A stretch of 32,677 nt of DNA from DATKMS01 sp041497995 (lineage in GTDB: Bacteria; Desulfobacterota; Binatia; HRBIN30), in the NCBI GenBank assembly GCA_041497995.1, contig JBGQHM010000026.1:1-32677 (forward strand), given 5' to 3'. The notes below the pieces were generated by a model. The model worked only from the letters and a program-made list of their open reading frames with translations. It was not told where the DNA came from and ran no database searches. Of the stretch, positions 1 to 7,624 are shown piece after piece. Positions within the stretch are counted from its first letter, which is position 1. The number at the start of each line of letters is the position of its first letter. Made by a program: the position numbers and the translations under genes.

Positions 1-287
1 GGAAACGCCGCGCACAGCCGTTCCGCTTTGGCGGCGTCGAGACGTGTGATGAGCACGTTGTGGGCGCCGTCGTTCAGGCTGCGGGTGATGTCGACAATCT
101 GGTCTGCCGTTTTGCCCTCGCCGAAGATCACCTCCGGGACGCCCGTACGCAGCGAGCGGTGGTGATCGACCTTAGCAAAGCCGAGGTCGTCGAAGGGCAT
201 GCGCTTGAGCTGCTGGAGCGCCTCGTCTGCACCAACTTCACCCGCGCTAACACGTTCGAGCAGATCTTTGAGCCGCTCAGGGTTCAT
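1..287 (-). CDS. larB: LarB-like nickel-pincer cofactor biosynthesis protein, N-terminal part (runs off the left edge)
   Basis: The frame opens with ATG at 287 and stays open to the window edge, giving about 95 residues. It has an AGGGG-type ribosome site just upstream and overlaps the end of thiL by 11 bases. The N-terminal helix is followed by VDHHRSLRTGVPEVIFGEGKT, which matches the conserved start of LarB proteins (typically VDxHRxxRxGxPEVIFGxGKT). LarB proteins resemble AIR carboxylase (PurE) and carboxylate and hydrolyse nicotinic acid adenine dinucleotide in the first step of nickel-pincer cofactor synthesis. The catalytic PurE-like C-terminal domain lies outside the window, so activity cannot be judged. 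The overlap suggests co-translation with thiL. Whether larC and larE follow is not visible. Confidence 0.85.
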   Translation of the reverse strand, partial: MNPERLKDLLERVSAGEVGADEALQQLKRMPFDDLGFAKVDHHRSLRTGVPEVIFGEGKTADQIVDITRSLNDGAHNVLITRLDAAKAERLCAAF

Positions 288-1296
288 CGCGCCCCTCACG
301 ACGGAAGTGATCGTAGCCCGTTGCCCGTAGGGGCCGTACCCTGCCTTCCTCGTCCACGATACGAATGCCCCGTCCCGCCGTCACCTCACCGATGCACGCG
401 ATGGCGCAGCCGAGTCGCGCCTGATTGCTAGCGAGCCGCTTCACATGTCGCTCCGGAACAGTGCAGAGCAACTCGTAGTCTTCGCCACCAGTCAACGCAA
501 GCGTGGCATCGGCACCGTACGCCCGCCGATATGCCGCTGACCGCGGTACGCCTGCCGCATACACCTCCGCGCCCACGCCGCTCTCCGCGCACACGTGACC
601 GAGATCCTGTACGAGCCCGTCGCTGATATCGATCATCGCCGAGGCGACGCCGGATTCCACCAGCCAGCGCCCCGCCTGCAGCCGCACCGTGGGTTGGCGG
701 AAACGGCGGAGCGCAGATGGCGGCGCTGGGGTGCCGTCGCGCACGGCGCGGCACCCCAGCGCCGCGTCACCCACCGTGCCGGTCACGTAGATGCGATGGC
801 CGCTGCGAGCCCCCTGTCGTGTGACGATGCGTTTCGGCGCGTCGCCCAGCAGTGCGATGGCGATCGACAACTGTTGGGCACTCGTCAGGTTGCCGCCGAC
901 CACCGCTGCCCCGGTCTCGGTCGCGGCCGCGACGATACCGGCCTGCAGTGCCGAGAGATCGGACACGCGGTACGCAGGTGGAACCGCGAGGTTGACGACG
1001 CAGAAGCGCGGCCGCCCGCCCATGGCCGCAACGTCGCTCGCGTTGACCAGAAAGCTCTTGCGCCCGAGCTGGTAGGGCGACAGCCAGCCACGCAGGAAGT
1101 GCACGCCCTCGACGAGCGCATCGACCGTGAACAGGTAGCGCCGACCGCCGCCGCGGATCACCGCGCAATCTTGTCCCGGACCAACCAGGATTCCAGAACC
1201 ACCGCGCAGCCGCGGCAGGAGCTTGGCGAGAAAGCCGAACTCACCAACGTCACCGATGGTAGTCGAGCGTGCGCTGCGGGGCATCGGCGCGACCAT
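277..1296 (-). CDS. thiL: Thiamine-monophosphate kinase
   Basis: This 339-residue protein has the usual ThiL length (about 310-340). ThiL phosphorylates thiamine monophosphate with ATP to give thiamine diphosphate, the last cytosolic step of the pathway. Family motifs are seen in order: GDVGEFGFLAKL near the N-terminus, TVDALVEGVHF (the metal- and substrate-binding segment), GRKSFLVNASDVAAMGG, a GGNLTSA segment, DISDGLVQDLGHV and GGEDYELLCTVPE. The normally GDDAA segment reads GQDCAV here, so one of the two acidic metal ligands is replaced by Gln; this is a mild oddity. The ATG at 1296 lacks a clear ribosome site; a second Met five codons in (MPRSARS) is possible. It lies downstream of a small exported-protein gene and overlaps larB. 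Confidence 0.93.
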   Translation of the reverse strand: MVAPMPRSARSTTIGDVGEFGFLAKLLPRLRGGSGILVGPGQDCAVIRGGGRRYLFTVDALVEGVHFLRGWLSPYQLGRKSFLVNASDVAAMGGRPRFCVVNLAVPPAYRVSDLSALQAGIVAAATETGAAVVGGNLTSAQQLSIAIALLGDAPKRIVTRQGARSGHRIYVTGTVGDAALGCRAVRDGTPAPPSALRRFRQPTVRLQAGRWLVESGVASAMIDISDGLVQDLGHVCAESGVGAEVYAAGVPRSAAYRRAYGADATLALTGGEDYELLCTVPERHVKRLASNQARLGCAIACIGEVTAGRGIRIVDEEGRVRPLRATGYDHFRREGRDEP

Positions 1297-1393
1297 AAGC
1301 GGCGGCGTGAGACAACGTCAAGTGGCGATGCACTTGGCATGTCACTCTCAGCGTCCATTCGTCCGCGGTGAGGATAGTCGGACAATCGCCCGT

Positions 1394-1723
1394 TCAGCGC
1401 CGCCGCGCTGCCGGCACCGCCGGATACTCACGCTCGTCTTCGGGGTCGGGTTGCGTGAGCTGGCGGCGCGCTGCAGGGGGTTTGATCTGTCGAACCCGCA
1501 TCGGCTTTGGGCGCCCCTTGGCCGCACCGTAGGTCTGCGGCTGGCGTTGCTCCGGCGGCTGCGCGGCGCCGGGGGACGCCTCCTGACGCTGGGGCGCCTC
1601 AACGGCCGGCTGGTTGCCCTTCTCACCCAAGAGCTCGCTCCAGTCGACCTGAGCCTGTGCGCCCGCCGCGATCCAAGACACGGCGCTCACCACAATGCAG
1701 CAGAATCGTCCAAGCCCCGGCAT
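1394..1723 (-). CDS. Small exported Pro/Gln-rich protein of unknown function
   Basis: The frame could start further upstream (to 2005), but ATG at 1723 is chosen because GGGAGG lies seven bases before it and the protein then begins with a good signal peptide: a short basic start, a hydrophobic stretch CCIVVSAVSWIAAG and a probable cleavage at AQA. The mature part is about 85 residues, rich in Pro, Gln, Arg and Glu, with no recognisable domain (QAPQRQE-like and PPEQRQPQ segments, Arg-rich end). It looks disordered and periplasmic or surface-associated. It sits 97 bases upstream of thiL on the same strand and may share its transcript. The function is unknown; the coding call rests on the start signals and signal peptide. 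Confidence 0.55.
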   Translation of the reverse strand: MPGLGRFCCIVVSAVSWIAAGAQAQVDWSELLGEKGNQPAVEAPQRQEASPGAAQPPEQRQPQTYGAAKGRPKPMRVRQIKPPAARRQLTQPDPEDEREYPAVPAARRR

Positions 1724-2092
1724 CACCAATCCTCCCAGGTGCGCTGTGATGCAATCCGTGTGCTCTGCGCACCGCGCGGGGTGCACAGATGACACCACAC
1801 GGTTGCGTCGGTTGCAGTGCCGCGTTTTGTTCACTTCCGAACGCCGAATCCGCGGCGCCCAGCTCGCAGTCGCATCCGGCCAGTCGTCCGTGCTTGCCTC
1901 GCACACCGCAACGCCGCGGGGAATCCCCATTGGCGAAGCAGGTATGGCCCGCGGCCAGGTGCTGTGACGCATGTAGAACGCTGCGTCAACTGGGCACCAT
2001 GGCACTGAACACTAGTGGCGCGTCAAGGGCCGGGCCACCCGATGGGGCTGGTGGCATGCCTCCTGCTCCTTCGGGTCGGCACTGGAGGACTC
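1724..2092. other. Divergent intergenic region between the exported-protein/thiL unit and the chemosensory operon
   Basis: No gene is supported in this 369-base stretch. It must carry promoters for both directions, but no convincing -35/-10 pair is seen. An imperfect hairpin is present: TCTGCGCACC at 1764-1773 pairs with GGTGCACAGA at 1780-1789 with one mismatch and a six-base loop. It has no T-run, so it is not a standard terminator. The chemosensory frame extends back to a GTG at 2015, but that extension has no ribosome site. Confidence 0.4.
1731..1736 (-). promoter_or_regulatory. Ribosome binding site (GGGAGG) fixing the start of the small exported protein
   Basis: On the minus strand GGGAGG is followed by seven bases and ATG at 1723. 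This argues against the much longer upstream reading of the same frame, whose first 94 residues look like non-coding translation (rich in Arg, Cys and Trp without a domain). Confidence 0.5.
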
Positions 2093-3109
2093 ATGGCCAC
2101 CACCGCAATACTCGAATCCGCCCGCCCCACTCGCGTCCTGGTCTTCACGGTGGACGACGGCTCCTTGTGCGTCGACCTCGACCGCGTGGACACCGTGTAC
2201 GTCCGCGGTGAGGCACGGGTGCACACGCTGAAGGCTGCAGATGTGGCAGGACGCGGCTTTCTGATCCACCGCAACGAACCGGCACTCATCGTCGATTTGC
2301 GCGAGGCCTTTGGGCTCAGCGAGTTACTGGGCGTCACTGACCGTGCGGCCTTCATGGTCATGCGCGCGGGCTCGTTCCCGCTCGCCGTCCCTGTTGATGC
2401 CTGCGTCGGTGTACGCGACTTGGACTTGCGGGCGAGGACGCCTCTCCCAACCGCGCTGCAACGCGACGGCGGTTTCAGCGTCGGCCATTTGGTCGAGCTC
2501 GATGGCAAGATCCACACCCTCCTGGAGCCCAGTCGGATATTGAGCAGCGCGCTACGCGAGCGCTTGCACCCCTGTCTGCACGAGGCACGTACCTTCTGCC
2601 AACGCGAGAGGGAGATCGCCGCCTTGGTCGCGAGCCTGCGCGTCGAGACAACGCTCGCCGGTCTCAAAACGTACGCTCGTTTGGCGCGGCGTAACGGCCA
2701 CACCTGCTCCGCCGCAGCGGCCCGTGCGGTGCTGAAGGCGGTGCAGGAAAGCGAGCAGCAGGCGCGCGACGGTGTTGCGATCGGTGGAGACCTCGCTGCC
2801 GACACCTTGCTACGCGACCTCTTGACCCTCGCCACCGGACAACAAACCGGCGAAATGCAGATCGCCTTGCCAGACGGCGACGCGGCGACGATCTTCTTCG
2901 CGGCAGGTCGGATCGCTGACGCTCAGACGGCCAGCGTGTGGGGGCATCCCGCTGTCAAGGAGATCCTCGCGGCGCACAGCGGCATCTATCGCTTCATCCC
3001 GTCGGACGTCCCCGTGTTTCCGCAACGCATCGAGGACACGGCGCCGTGGCTATTGGTCGAGACCATCGAACAGCTAGGCGAGGCGCGCCGCAGCCGCCAC
3101 GGTCGCTGA
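2093..3109 (+). CDS. CheW-like adaptor fused to a PATAN (DUF4388-like) domain
   Basis: 338 residues from ATG at 2093, chosen because GGAGG lies four bases before it; the in-frame GTG at 2015 would add 26 residues without a ribosome site. Residues of about 10-160 form a CheW-type domain (VLVFTVDDGSLCVDLDRVDTV, then GRGFLIHRNEPALIVDLREAFG and FPLAVPVDACVGV), the scaffold that couples receptors to CheA. A helical, Cys-containing middle follows. The last 85 or so residues (TGEMQIALPDGDAATIFFAAGRIADA, ending GIYRFIPS) have the PATAN/DUF4388 pattern, a module found in response-regulator outputs of pilus and gliding systems. It is the first gene of a six-gene unit. The pairing suggests an adaptor that also docks an output partner; this is inference. 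Confidence 0.8.
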   Translation: MATTAILESARPTRVLVFTVDDGSLCVDLDRVDTVYVRGEARVHTLKAADVAGRGFLIHRNEPALIVDLREAFGLSELLGVTDRAAFMVMRAGSFPLAVPVDACVGVRDLDLRARTPLPTALQRDGGFSVGHLVELDGKIHTLLEPSRILSSALRERLHPCLHEARTFCQREREIAALVASLRVETTLAGLKTYARLARRNGHTCSAAAARAVLKAVQESEQQARDGVAIGGDLAADTLLRDLLTLATGQQTGEMQIALPDGDAATIFFAAGRIADAQTASVWGHPAVKEILAAHSGIYRFIPSDVPVFPQRIEDTAPWLLVETIEQLGEARRSRHGR

Positions 3110-3154
3110 CGCCGTGATCGGGCACTACTTGGCACACTGGAGAAGGAGACTCGC

Positions 3155-4546
3155 ATGGACCCTCGGCCCCGGATTCTAGGCGTTGACGACAGCCTGACCA
3201 TTCGCAAGGCGCTCGAGATCGTGTTGAAGCCGGCTGGCTACGACCTCGAACTGGCAGCCGACGGTGCCGAGGCTCTCGCCAAGGCAAAGGCACTACAGCC
3301 TGCGCTTATCCTACTCGACTTCATCCTACCGGACCTACGTGGCACCGACGTGTGCCGGCAACTCGCCGCGGATCCCGCGACCGCGCACATTCCGGTAGTG
3401 TTGATCTCCGCCAAAGGGGCGGAAATCGAACAGGCGTACCGGGACGTCAGCAACGTCGTCAGCTACATCGCCAAGCCATTCAAACCGCCCGTGCTGACCG
3501 CAGTTGTTGCTGAGGTCTTGGCCCGCGCTGCCGCCGGACACCTGGTCAAGCTCAACGTTCCGGGCGAGAACGTGCAGCCTCCCGACACGTTGCCACCCGT
3601 TGCGGCACCGACGACACGAGCACCAGAACCGCCGCCATGGGTCGCCAGCGACACTGTCATCGCGGCGGCCGGCGGGGAGCCAATGCAGGAGACCCTTGCA
3701 GGTGGCAATGGAGCTCAGATCCTCGTGGATGAGCTCGACGATATCGAAGGCGATGAGGCCATCGGTGAGGTGCTCGATGACGCCGCCACTGCCACCGCGC
3801 GCCGTGATCGGATTGAATGGATGTTTGAGACGCTGCGTTCCAGTCTGGAGGGCGTCTTCGTGGAAGAGGTTGACACGCCGACCGGTGCGGCGGCCGACCA
3901 AGCAAAGACCTACACCGACCTCATTGAGCAGCTCAGCCACCAACTGGATGAAGGTCTGCAGCACGCACAATCCGGGGCGCGCTACCGGCTGTACGGTGAC
4001 GGTTCGATTCGGGCGTTCGACGAAGCTTTGCTCGACGTCTTTCGGCGCTCGTGCCGTGTCCTCTTCCGAGCAGCGGCCGCGGACACGGGCACGCACGAGA
4101 CCACAGCACGCGCCGAGCGCGTGCTTGTCGCCTGCCCGCGACACAGCCAGGTGTATGAGCAGCTGCAGGCGGTTCTCACCGCGCACCCGGACTGGTCGGT
4201 GGTGGTCGTCGCGGAGAACTTCCGGCAGCTGCCACTGCTGGTGCGGCTGTACGGACCCTCGTTGTTGGTTGCAGAGATGACGGGGACGGGCGCGCTGTGG
4301 GATCAGCTTCGGATCATCCAGCGGATGCCTGAAGCGACCACTATCCGCACGATCGGTGTCGCCGATGCGGCCCAGCTTGCGCGCCTCAGTACACCGGACG
4401 GTGAAGCACGCGCGGCTCTGCTCGCACAGGTCGGGTGTGCATCGTTGGTGGCATCCGCCTTCGACGTTGAGAGCCTGCTGAGCGGTCACACCGTGCCGGA
4501 AAACGATCAGGCAGCAGACTCCCACGAGCTACGGATGGCGGTGTGA
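3155..4546 (+). CDS. Response regulator: N-terminal receiver, degenerate C-terminal receiver-like domain
   Basis: 463 residues, with GAAGGAG upstream of the ATG. Residues 1-125 form a full CheY-type receiver: acidic pair D11/D12, phospho-acceptor D55 (LILLDFILPD), switch S85 and K107 (IAKPF). A Pro/Ala-rich linker and an acidic helical segment (about 130-320) follow. From about 322 to 445 there is a second receiver-shaped domain (VLVACPRHSQV, then SLLVAEMTGTG) in which the phospho-acceptor position appears to be Glu and the acidic pair is lost, so it is probably a non-phosphorylated pseudo-receiver. No DNA-binding or enzymatic output is visible. It lies 45 bases after the CheW-PATAN gene and is a likely target of the CheA encoded downstream. 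Confidence 0.82.
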   Translation: MDPRPRILGVDDSLTIRKALEIVLKPAGYDLELAADGAEALAKAKALQPALILLDFILPDLRGTDVCRQLAADPATAHIPVVLISAKGAEIEQAYRDVSNVVSYIAKPFKPPVLTAVVAEVLARAAAGHLVKLNVPGENVQPPDTLPPVAAPTTRAPEPPPWVASDTVIAAAGGEPMQETLAGGNGAQILVDELDDIEGDEAIGEVLDDAATATARRDRIEWMFETLRSSLEGVFVEEVDTPTGAAADQAKTYTDLIEQLSHQLDEGLQHAQSGARYRLYGDGSIRAFDEALLDVFRRSCRVLFRAAAADTGTHETTARAERVLVACPRHSQVYEQLQAVLTAHPDWSVVVVAENFRQLPLLVRLYGPSLLVAEMTGTGALWDQLRIIQRMPEATTIRTIGVADAAQLARLSTPDGEARAALLAQVGCASLVASAFDVESLLSGHTVPENDQAADSHELRMAV

Positions 4547-4583
4547 GCGCGGAGATGGTGCGGCCTCACACCGGAAGCGTGCG

Positions 4584-5132
4584 ATGACCGTCGCCGAGCC
4601 ACAACAAGATAGGTTGGCGACGGAGGAGTCCGCCCGTGGTATCCGGCCCGGACAAGATCACTGTATCTTCGAGTGCGGCCGGCAGGTGTTCGCGATTGAC
4701 CTGGGTGCGGTGCGTGAAGTGCTGAGTGGCAAACTCGCCACCCCAGTTCCGCAGGCGCCGCCAGCGTTGGTTGGGGTCGTCGACCTGCACGGCGATGTGC
4801 TGTCGGTCGTGCAACTCTGCCTCCTGCTCGACATGCCGGCGCGGCCGTATACGCCCGCCAACCCGATTCTCGTGCTGTGCTCCAATGAGACGAAGATCGG
4901 TGTGGTGGTCGACCGCGTACGGCGCGTCCGCCCCATCGACTCCGCTTCGATCACCCCTGCCACACATGATCTCTATCGGGGATGGTCCTCCGCAACGACG
5001 CCTCCAGCCGCAGTGCTTCACGTCGACGCATTGGTTACCCACGCCCTGCGAACGGTGGCGGCAGGCCTTCACAACCCAACCACGAGCCGCAGCGCGCGGA
5101 TGGACACTACCGGATCCATCGCGAGCAGTTGA
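4584..5132 (+). CDS. CheW-like chemotaxis adaptor protein
   Basis: 182 residues, close to a normal CheW length. The CheW core spans roughly residues 25-160: CIFECGRQVFAIDLGAVREVL, PALVGVVDLHGDVLSVVQL (the conserved GVxxLRGxxxPVxxL region) and KIGVVVDRVRRVRPI. It would bridge the receptor and CheA encoded by the next two genes in a signalling array. The ribosome site is weak (GGAAG). It ends 10 bases before the receptor gene. The operon thus encodes two CheW-type adaptors, this plain one and the PATAN fusion, plus the CheW domain of CheA. Confidence 0.88.
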   Translation: MTVAEPQQDRLATEESARGIRPGQDHCIFECGRQVFAIDLGAVREVLSGKLATPVPQAPPALVGVVDLHGDVLSVVQLCLLLDMPARPYTPANPILVLCSNETKIGVVVDRVRRVRPIDSASITPATHDLYRGWSSATTPPAAVLHVDALVTHALRTVAAGLHNPTTSRSARMDTTGSIASS

Positions 5133-5142
5133 CGATCTCACC

Positions 5143-7599
5143 ATGGCCACCCGCGACGGGAGTACGGCGCGCCGCTTCCGACTGGCACCACGCCAGCCCC
5201 GCTGGCGACTGGTCTTGGCGGTCGCACCGGTGCTGTTGCTATCACTCGTCGCGCTGGGTTTCGCGAGCTACCGAGCAACATCAGCGATCCTCCGCCAGCA
5301 GGCGCTGCAGCGGCTGCAAGCCTTCCGGGCCAATGCGGCGCGGGAGATCGAGCAGCACTTCTCCCGCGTTGAATCACACGTCGTGAGTCTAGCCCATGAC
5401 TCGAGTACGCTCTTGGCCTTGAGGCAGCTGAGCGACGCCACGGTACAGTTGGACAACGATCCGCTCACTGAGCCCGCAAGGATGCGACCGCGAATGGAGA
5501 GTCTCAAGCGGTTCCTCGAAAACTACTACCGGCAAGAGCTGAACGACGGGGCGCTCGACCTGCGGGCTCTCCTGTTGCCCCAGCGGTCAGCTGTATGGTT
5601 GCAGGCTACGTACGTGGCCGACCGAGCCGATCCGGCCGCGAAGGCACTGCCGTCCACGCCGAAGGATGCCACACCGTACGACCGGGTCCACTCCACGTGG
5701 GATCCGGTCTTTCAGGGCATGCTGGATCGTTTCGAGTTTGAGGACGTCTACCTCGCGGACGCCATCTCCGGCCGACTAGTATATTCCGCACGCAAGCAGC
5801 CTGACTTCCAGACGAGTCTCCTCGAAGGTCCGTACGCCGCAACTGCCGCGGGGACACTCTTCCGTAACCTGCAGCAGTCCGCACCAGGGGATGGCCGTTA
5901 CCGCATCGTCGATCTCGCTCCCTACCCGCCTGCGCACGGCGTTCCCGCGGCGTTCGCCGGCGCCCCTATCCTCGACCACGGGCGCGTAGCCGGCGCATTG
6001 ATCGTACGGTTGTCGAGTGCGCCCCTCACTCGCTTGCTCTCTGCGGACGGAAAGTGGTCGGCGATCGGACTCGGAGAGACCGGTGAGGCGTATCTTGTCG
6101 GCCGCGGTGACGGGGGCTCGTTGATGCGCACTGAGCCGCGCTTCGCGCCCGGAGTCGGCGGTACGACTGCTCTTCCGCGTCAGCCGGTCGTGTCACAGGC
6201 AACCTCGCAGACCGAGAACGCGGATGAGTTTGAGGGCGCGTACATCAACTATCGCGGCGTGCCCGTCCTCGGCAGCGTCGGACGGCTCCCCCATCTCGAT
6301 GGACTGAACTGGACTCTGATCACCGAGATCAGCAGCGCCGAGGCGTTGCGCCCGCTCCTCTCGTTGCGCAGCCGCACCATATGGCTCGCCGGTCTACTGT
6401 TCATTGGCGTGCTCCTCCTCACCATCGCGCTCTCCGCGGTCGTCGCCGCGCCGCCGCCGGCAGCGCCAACCTCTACCGGCGCCTCCGACGGACATGCGGA
6501 CGACTACCGGCAGCGGCTGGAAGCCGAGTTGCGTCCGGTCATTACTGCCGTGGTCGCCGCATCTGAGGGCGATCTCTCGCAGCGGATTGCAGTCGACGGC
6601 GACACGCTCGGCAAGCTACCGCATGCGTTGAATCGCATGTGGCGCGGCGCCGGCGCGCTCGTCAGCCATGTCCACAATACCGCCGCTGCCGCGATCGACT
6701 CGGCGCAACAGATTCACACCGCGGTCGGCCAGCTCTCACAAGACGCCGCCCAGCACGCCACGGCGCTCACCACCACCAGCACTCTACTGCGGGAAACGCA
6801 GCGGCGTCTCGATGCACTCGCGACCGAAGCGACGACGACCCGTCAAGCCGGGCAAGTGACTGACAGCGCAGCCTGCCAAAGCACCGACGCCATAGCTCGC
6901 ATTGCAGACGGTATGGAAGCGATCCAAAAGCACGCACGGACGCTTACCATGAAGCTAAAGCGACTGGGTGAACGTTCCATGGAGATCTCAACGGTCATCG
7001 CGACGATTCAGGAGATCACAGCGCATGCCAACATGCTGGCGCTGAACGCGACCATCGAAGCATCCCGCGCCGGCGAACACGGGCTCGGTTTCAAAGCGGT
7101 CGCCAACGATGTCCGCAAGCTGGCGGCCCGCACCGAGGCGGCCGCGAAGGACATGGCCGAGTTGGTGACAACGCTGCACGGCGAGGCGGCCGATGCCGTT
7201 GACTGTATCGACACGCAAGCTGAAGAGATCGAGCGGCAGACGTTGCGTATTGCAGACGCCGGTCAGGCGCTCGGTCGGTACCGTGATGTTGTCTCGCAGA
7301 ACGGCAAACAGTCCGGGACGAGCTCGGCGGCGACCGGGGAGCAGACGCACGCCACCAGCGCGTTGAGTGACGCCGTACAAAGAGTCGCCGAGTTCGTTCG
7401 CCGCACGCATATGCTGTCGGAACAGGCCGTCCACAGCAGTGCCGCGCTACTGAGCATGCTGTCGGAACTGAACACCTGGGCACAGACCTTTCGCGTGCGT
7501 GCCGCCAGCGGCTCTTCCGCGCAACCGTCGACCCACGCGGACGTGATCGAGCTGGCACCTCAGGAGACTGTTGGGAACGGCCGTGGAGCCCGCGCTTGA
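5143..7599 (+). CDS. Methyl-accepting chemotaxis-type receptor, PilJ-like
   Basis: 818 residues from ATG at 5143; the frame is open further upstream inside cheW but that part is a shadow. TM1 is at about 22-43. A large periplasmic sensor region of about 360 residues (44-405, probably a double-Cache fold) is followed by TM2 at about 413-435. A HAMP-like segment (ITAVVAASEGDLSQRIAV) resembles PilJ. The signalling hairpin is clear around 620-660: IQEITAHANMLALNATIEAS, RAGEHGLGFKAVANDVRKLA. The C-terminus stops soon after the coiled coil, with no NWETF-type CheR tether, which fits the absence of cheR and cheB here. The ligand is unknown. It acts in the inner membrane with the CheW and CheA neighbours. 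Confidence 0.9.
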   Translation: MATRDGSTARRFRLAPRQPRWRLVLAVAPVLLLSLVALGFASYRATSAILRQQALQRLQAFRANAAREIEQHFSRVESHVVSLAHDSSTLLALRQLSDATVQLDNDPLTEPARMRPRMESLKRFLENYYRQELNDGALDLRALLLPQRSAVWLQATYVADRADPAAKALPSTPKDATPYDRVHSTWDPVFQGMLDRFEFEDVYLADAISGRLVYSARKQPDFQTSLLEGPYAATAAGTLFRNLQQSAPGDGRYRIVDLAPYPPAHGVPAAFAGAPILDHGRVAGALIVRLSSAPLTRLLSADGKWSAIGLGETGEAYLVGRGDGGSLMRTEPRFAPGVGGTTALPRQPVVSQATSQTENADEFEGAYINYRGVPVLGSVGRLPHLDGLNWTLITEISSAEALRPLLSLRSRTIWLAGLLFIGVLLLTIALSAVVAAPPPAAPTSTGASDGHADDYRQRLEAELRPVITAVVAASEGDLSQRIAVDGDTLGKLPHALNRMWRGAGALVSHVHNTAAAAIDSAQQIHTAVGQLSQDAAQHATALTTTSTLLRETQRRLDALATEATTTRQAGQVTDSAACQSTDAIARIADGMEAIQKHARTLTMKLKRLGERSMEISTVIATIQEITAHANMLALNATIEASRAGEHGLGFKAVANDVRKLAARTEAAAKDMAELVTTLHGEAADAVDCIDTQAEEIERQTLRIADAGQALGRYRDVVSQNGKQSGTSSAATGEQTHATSALSDAVQRVAEFVRRTHMLSEQAVHSSAALLSMLSELNTWAQTFRVRAASGSSAQPSTHADVIELAPQETVGNGRGARA

Positions 7600-7624
7600 T
7601 GGTCTACGGCACTGGGACAGGCAC

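Noticed and set aside
60..431. Plus-strand open frame over the larB/thiL junction
   Set aside because: It is antisense to two recognisable genes and its translation shows no domain.
1724..2005. N-terminal extension of the small exported protein
   Set aside because: The extension has no ribosome site, would bury the signal peptide, and reads as non-coding sequence.
3335..4525. 396-residue minus-strand open frame opposite the response regulator
   Set aside because: The plus strand encodes a clear receiver; the antisense frame is a GC-rich shadow rich in His, Arg and Cys.
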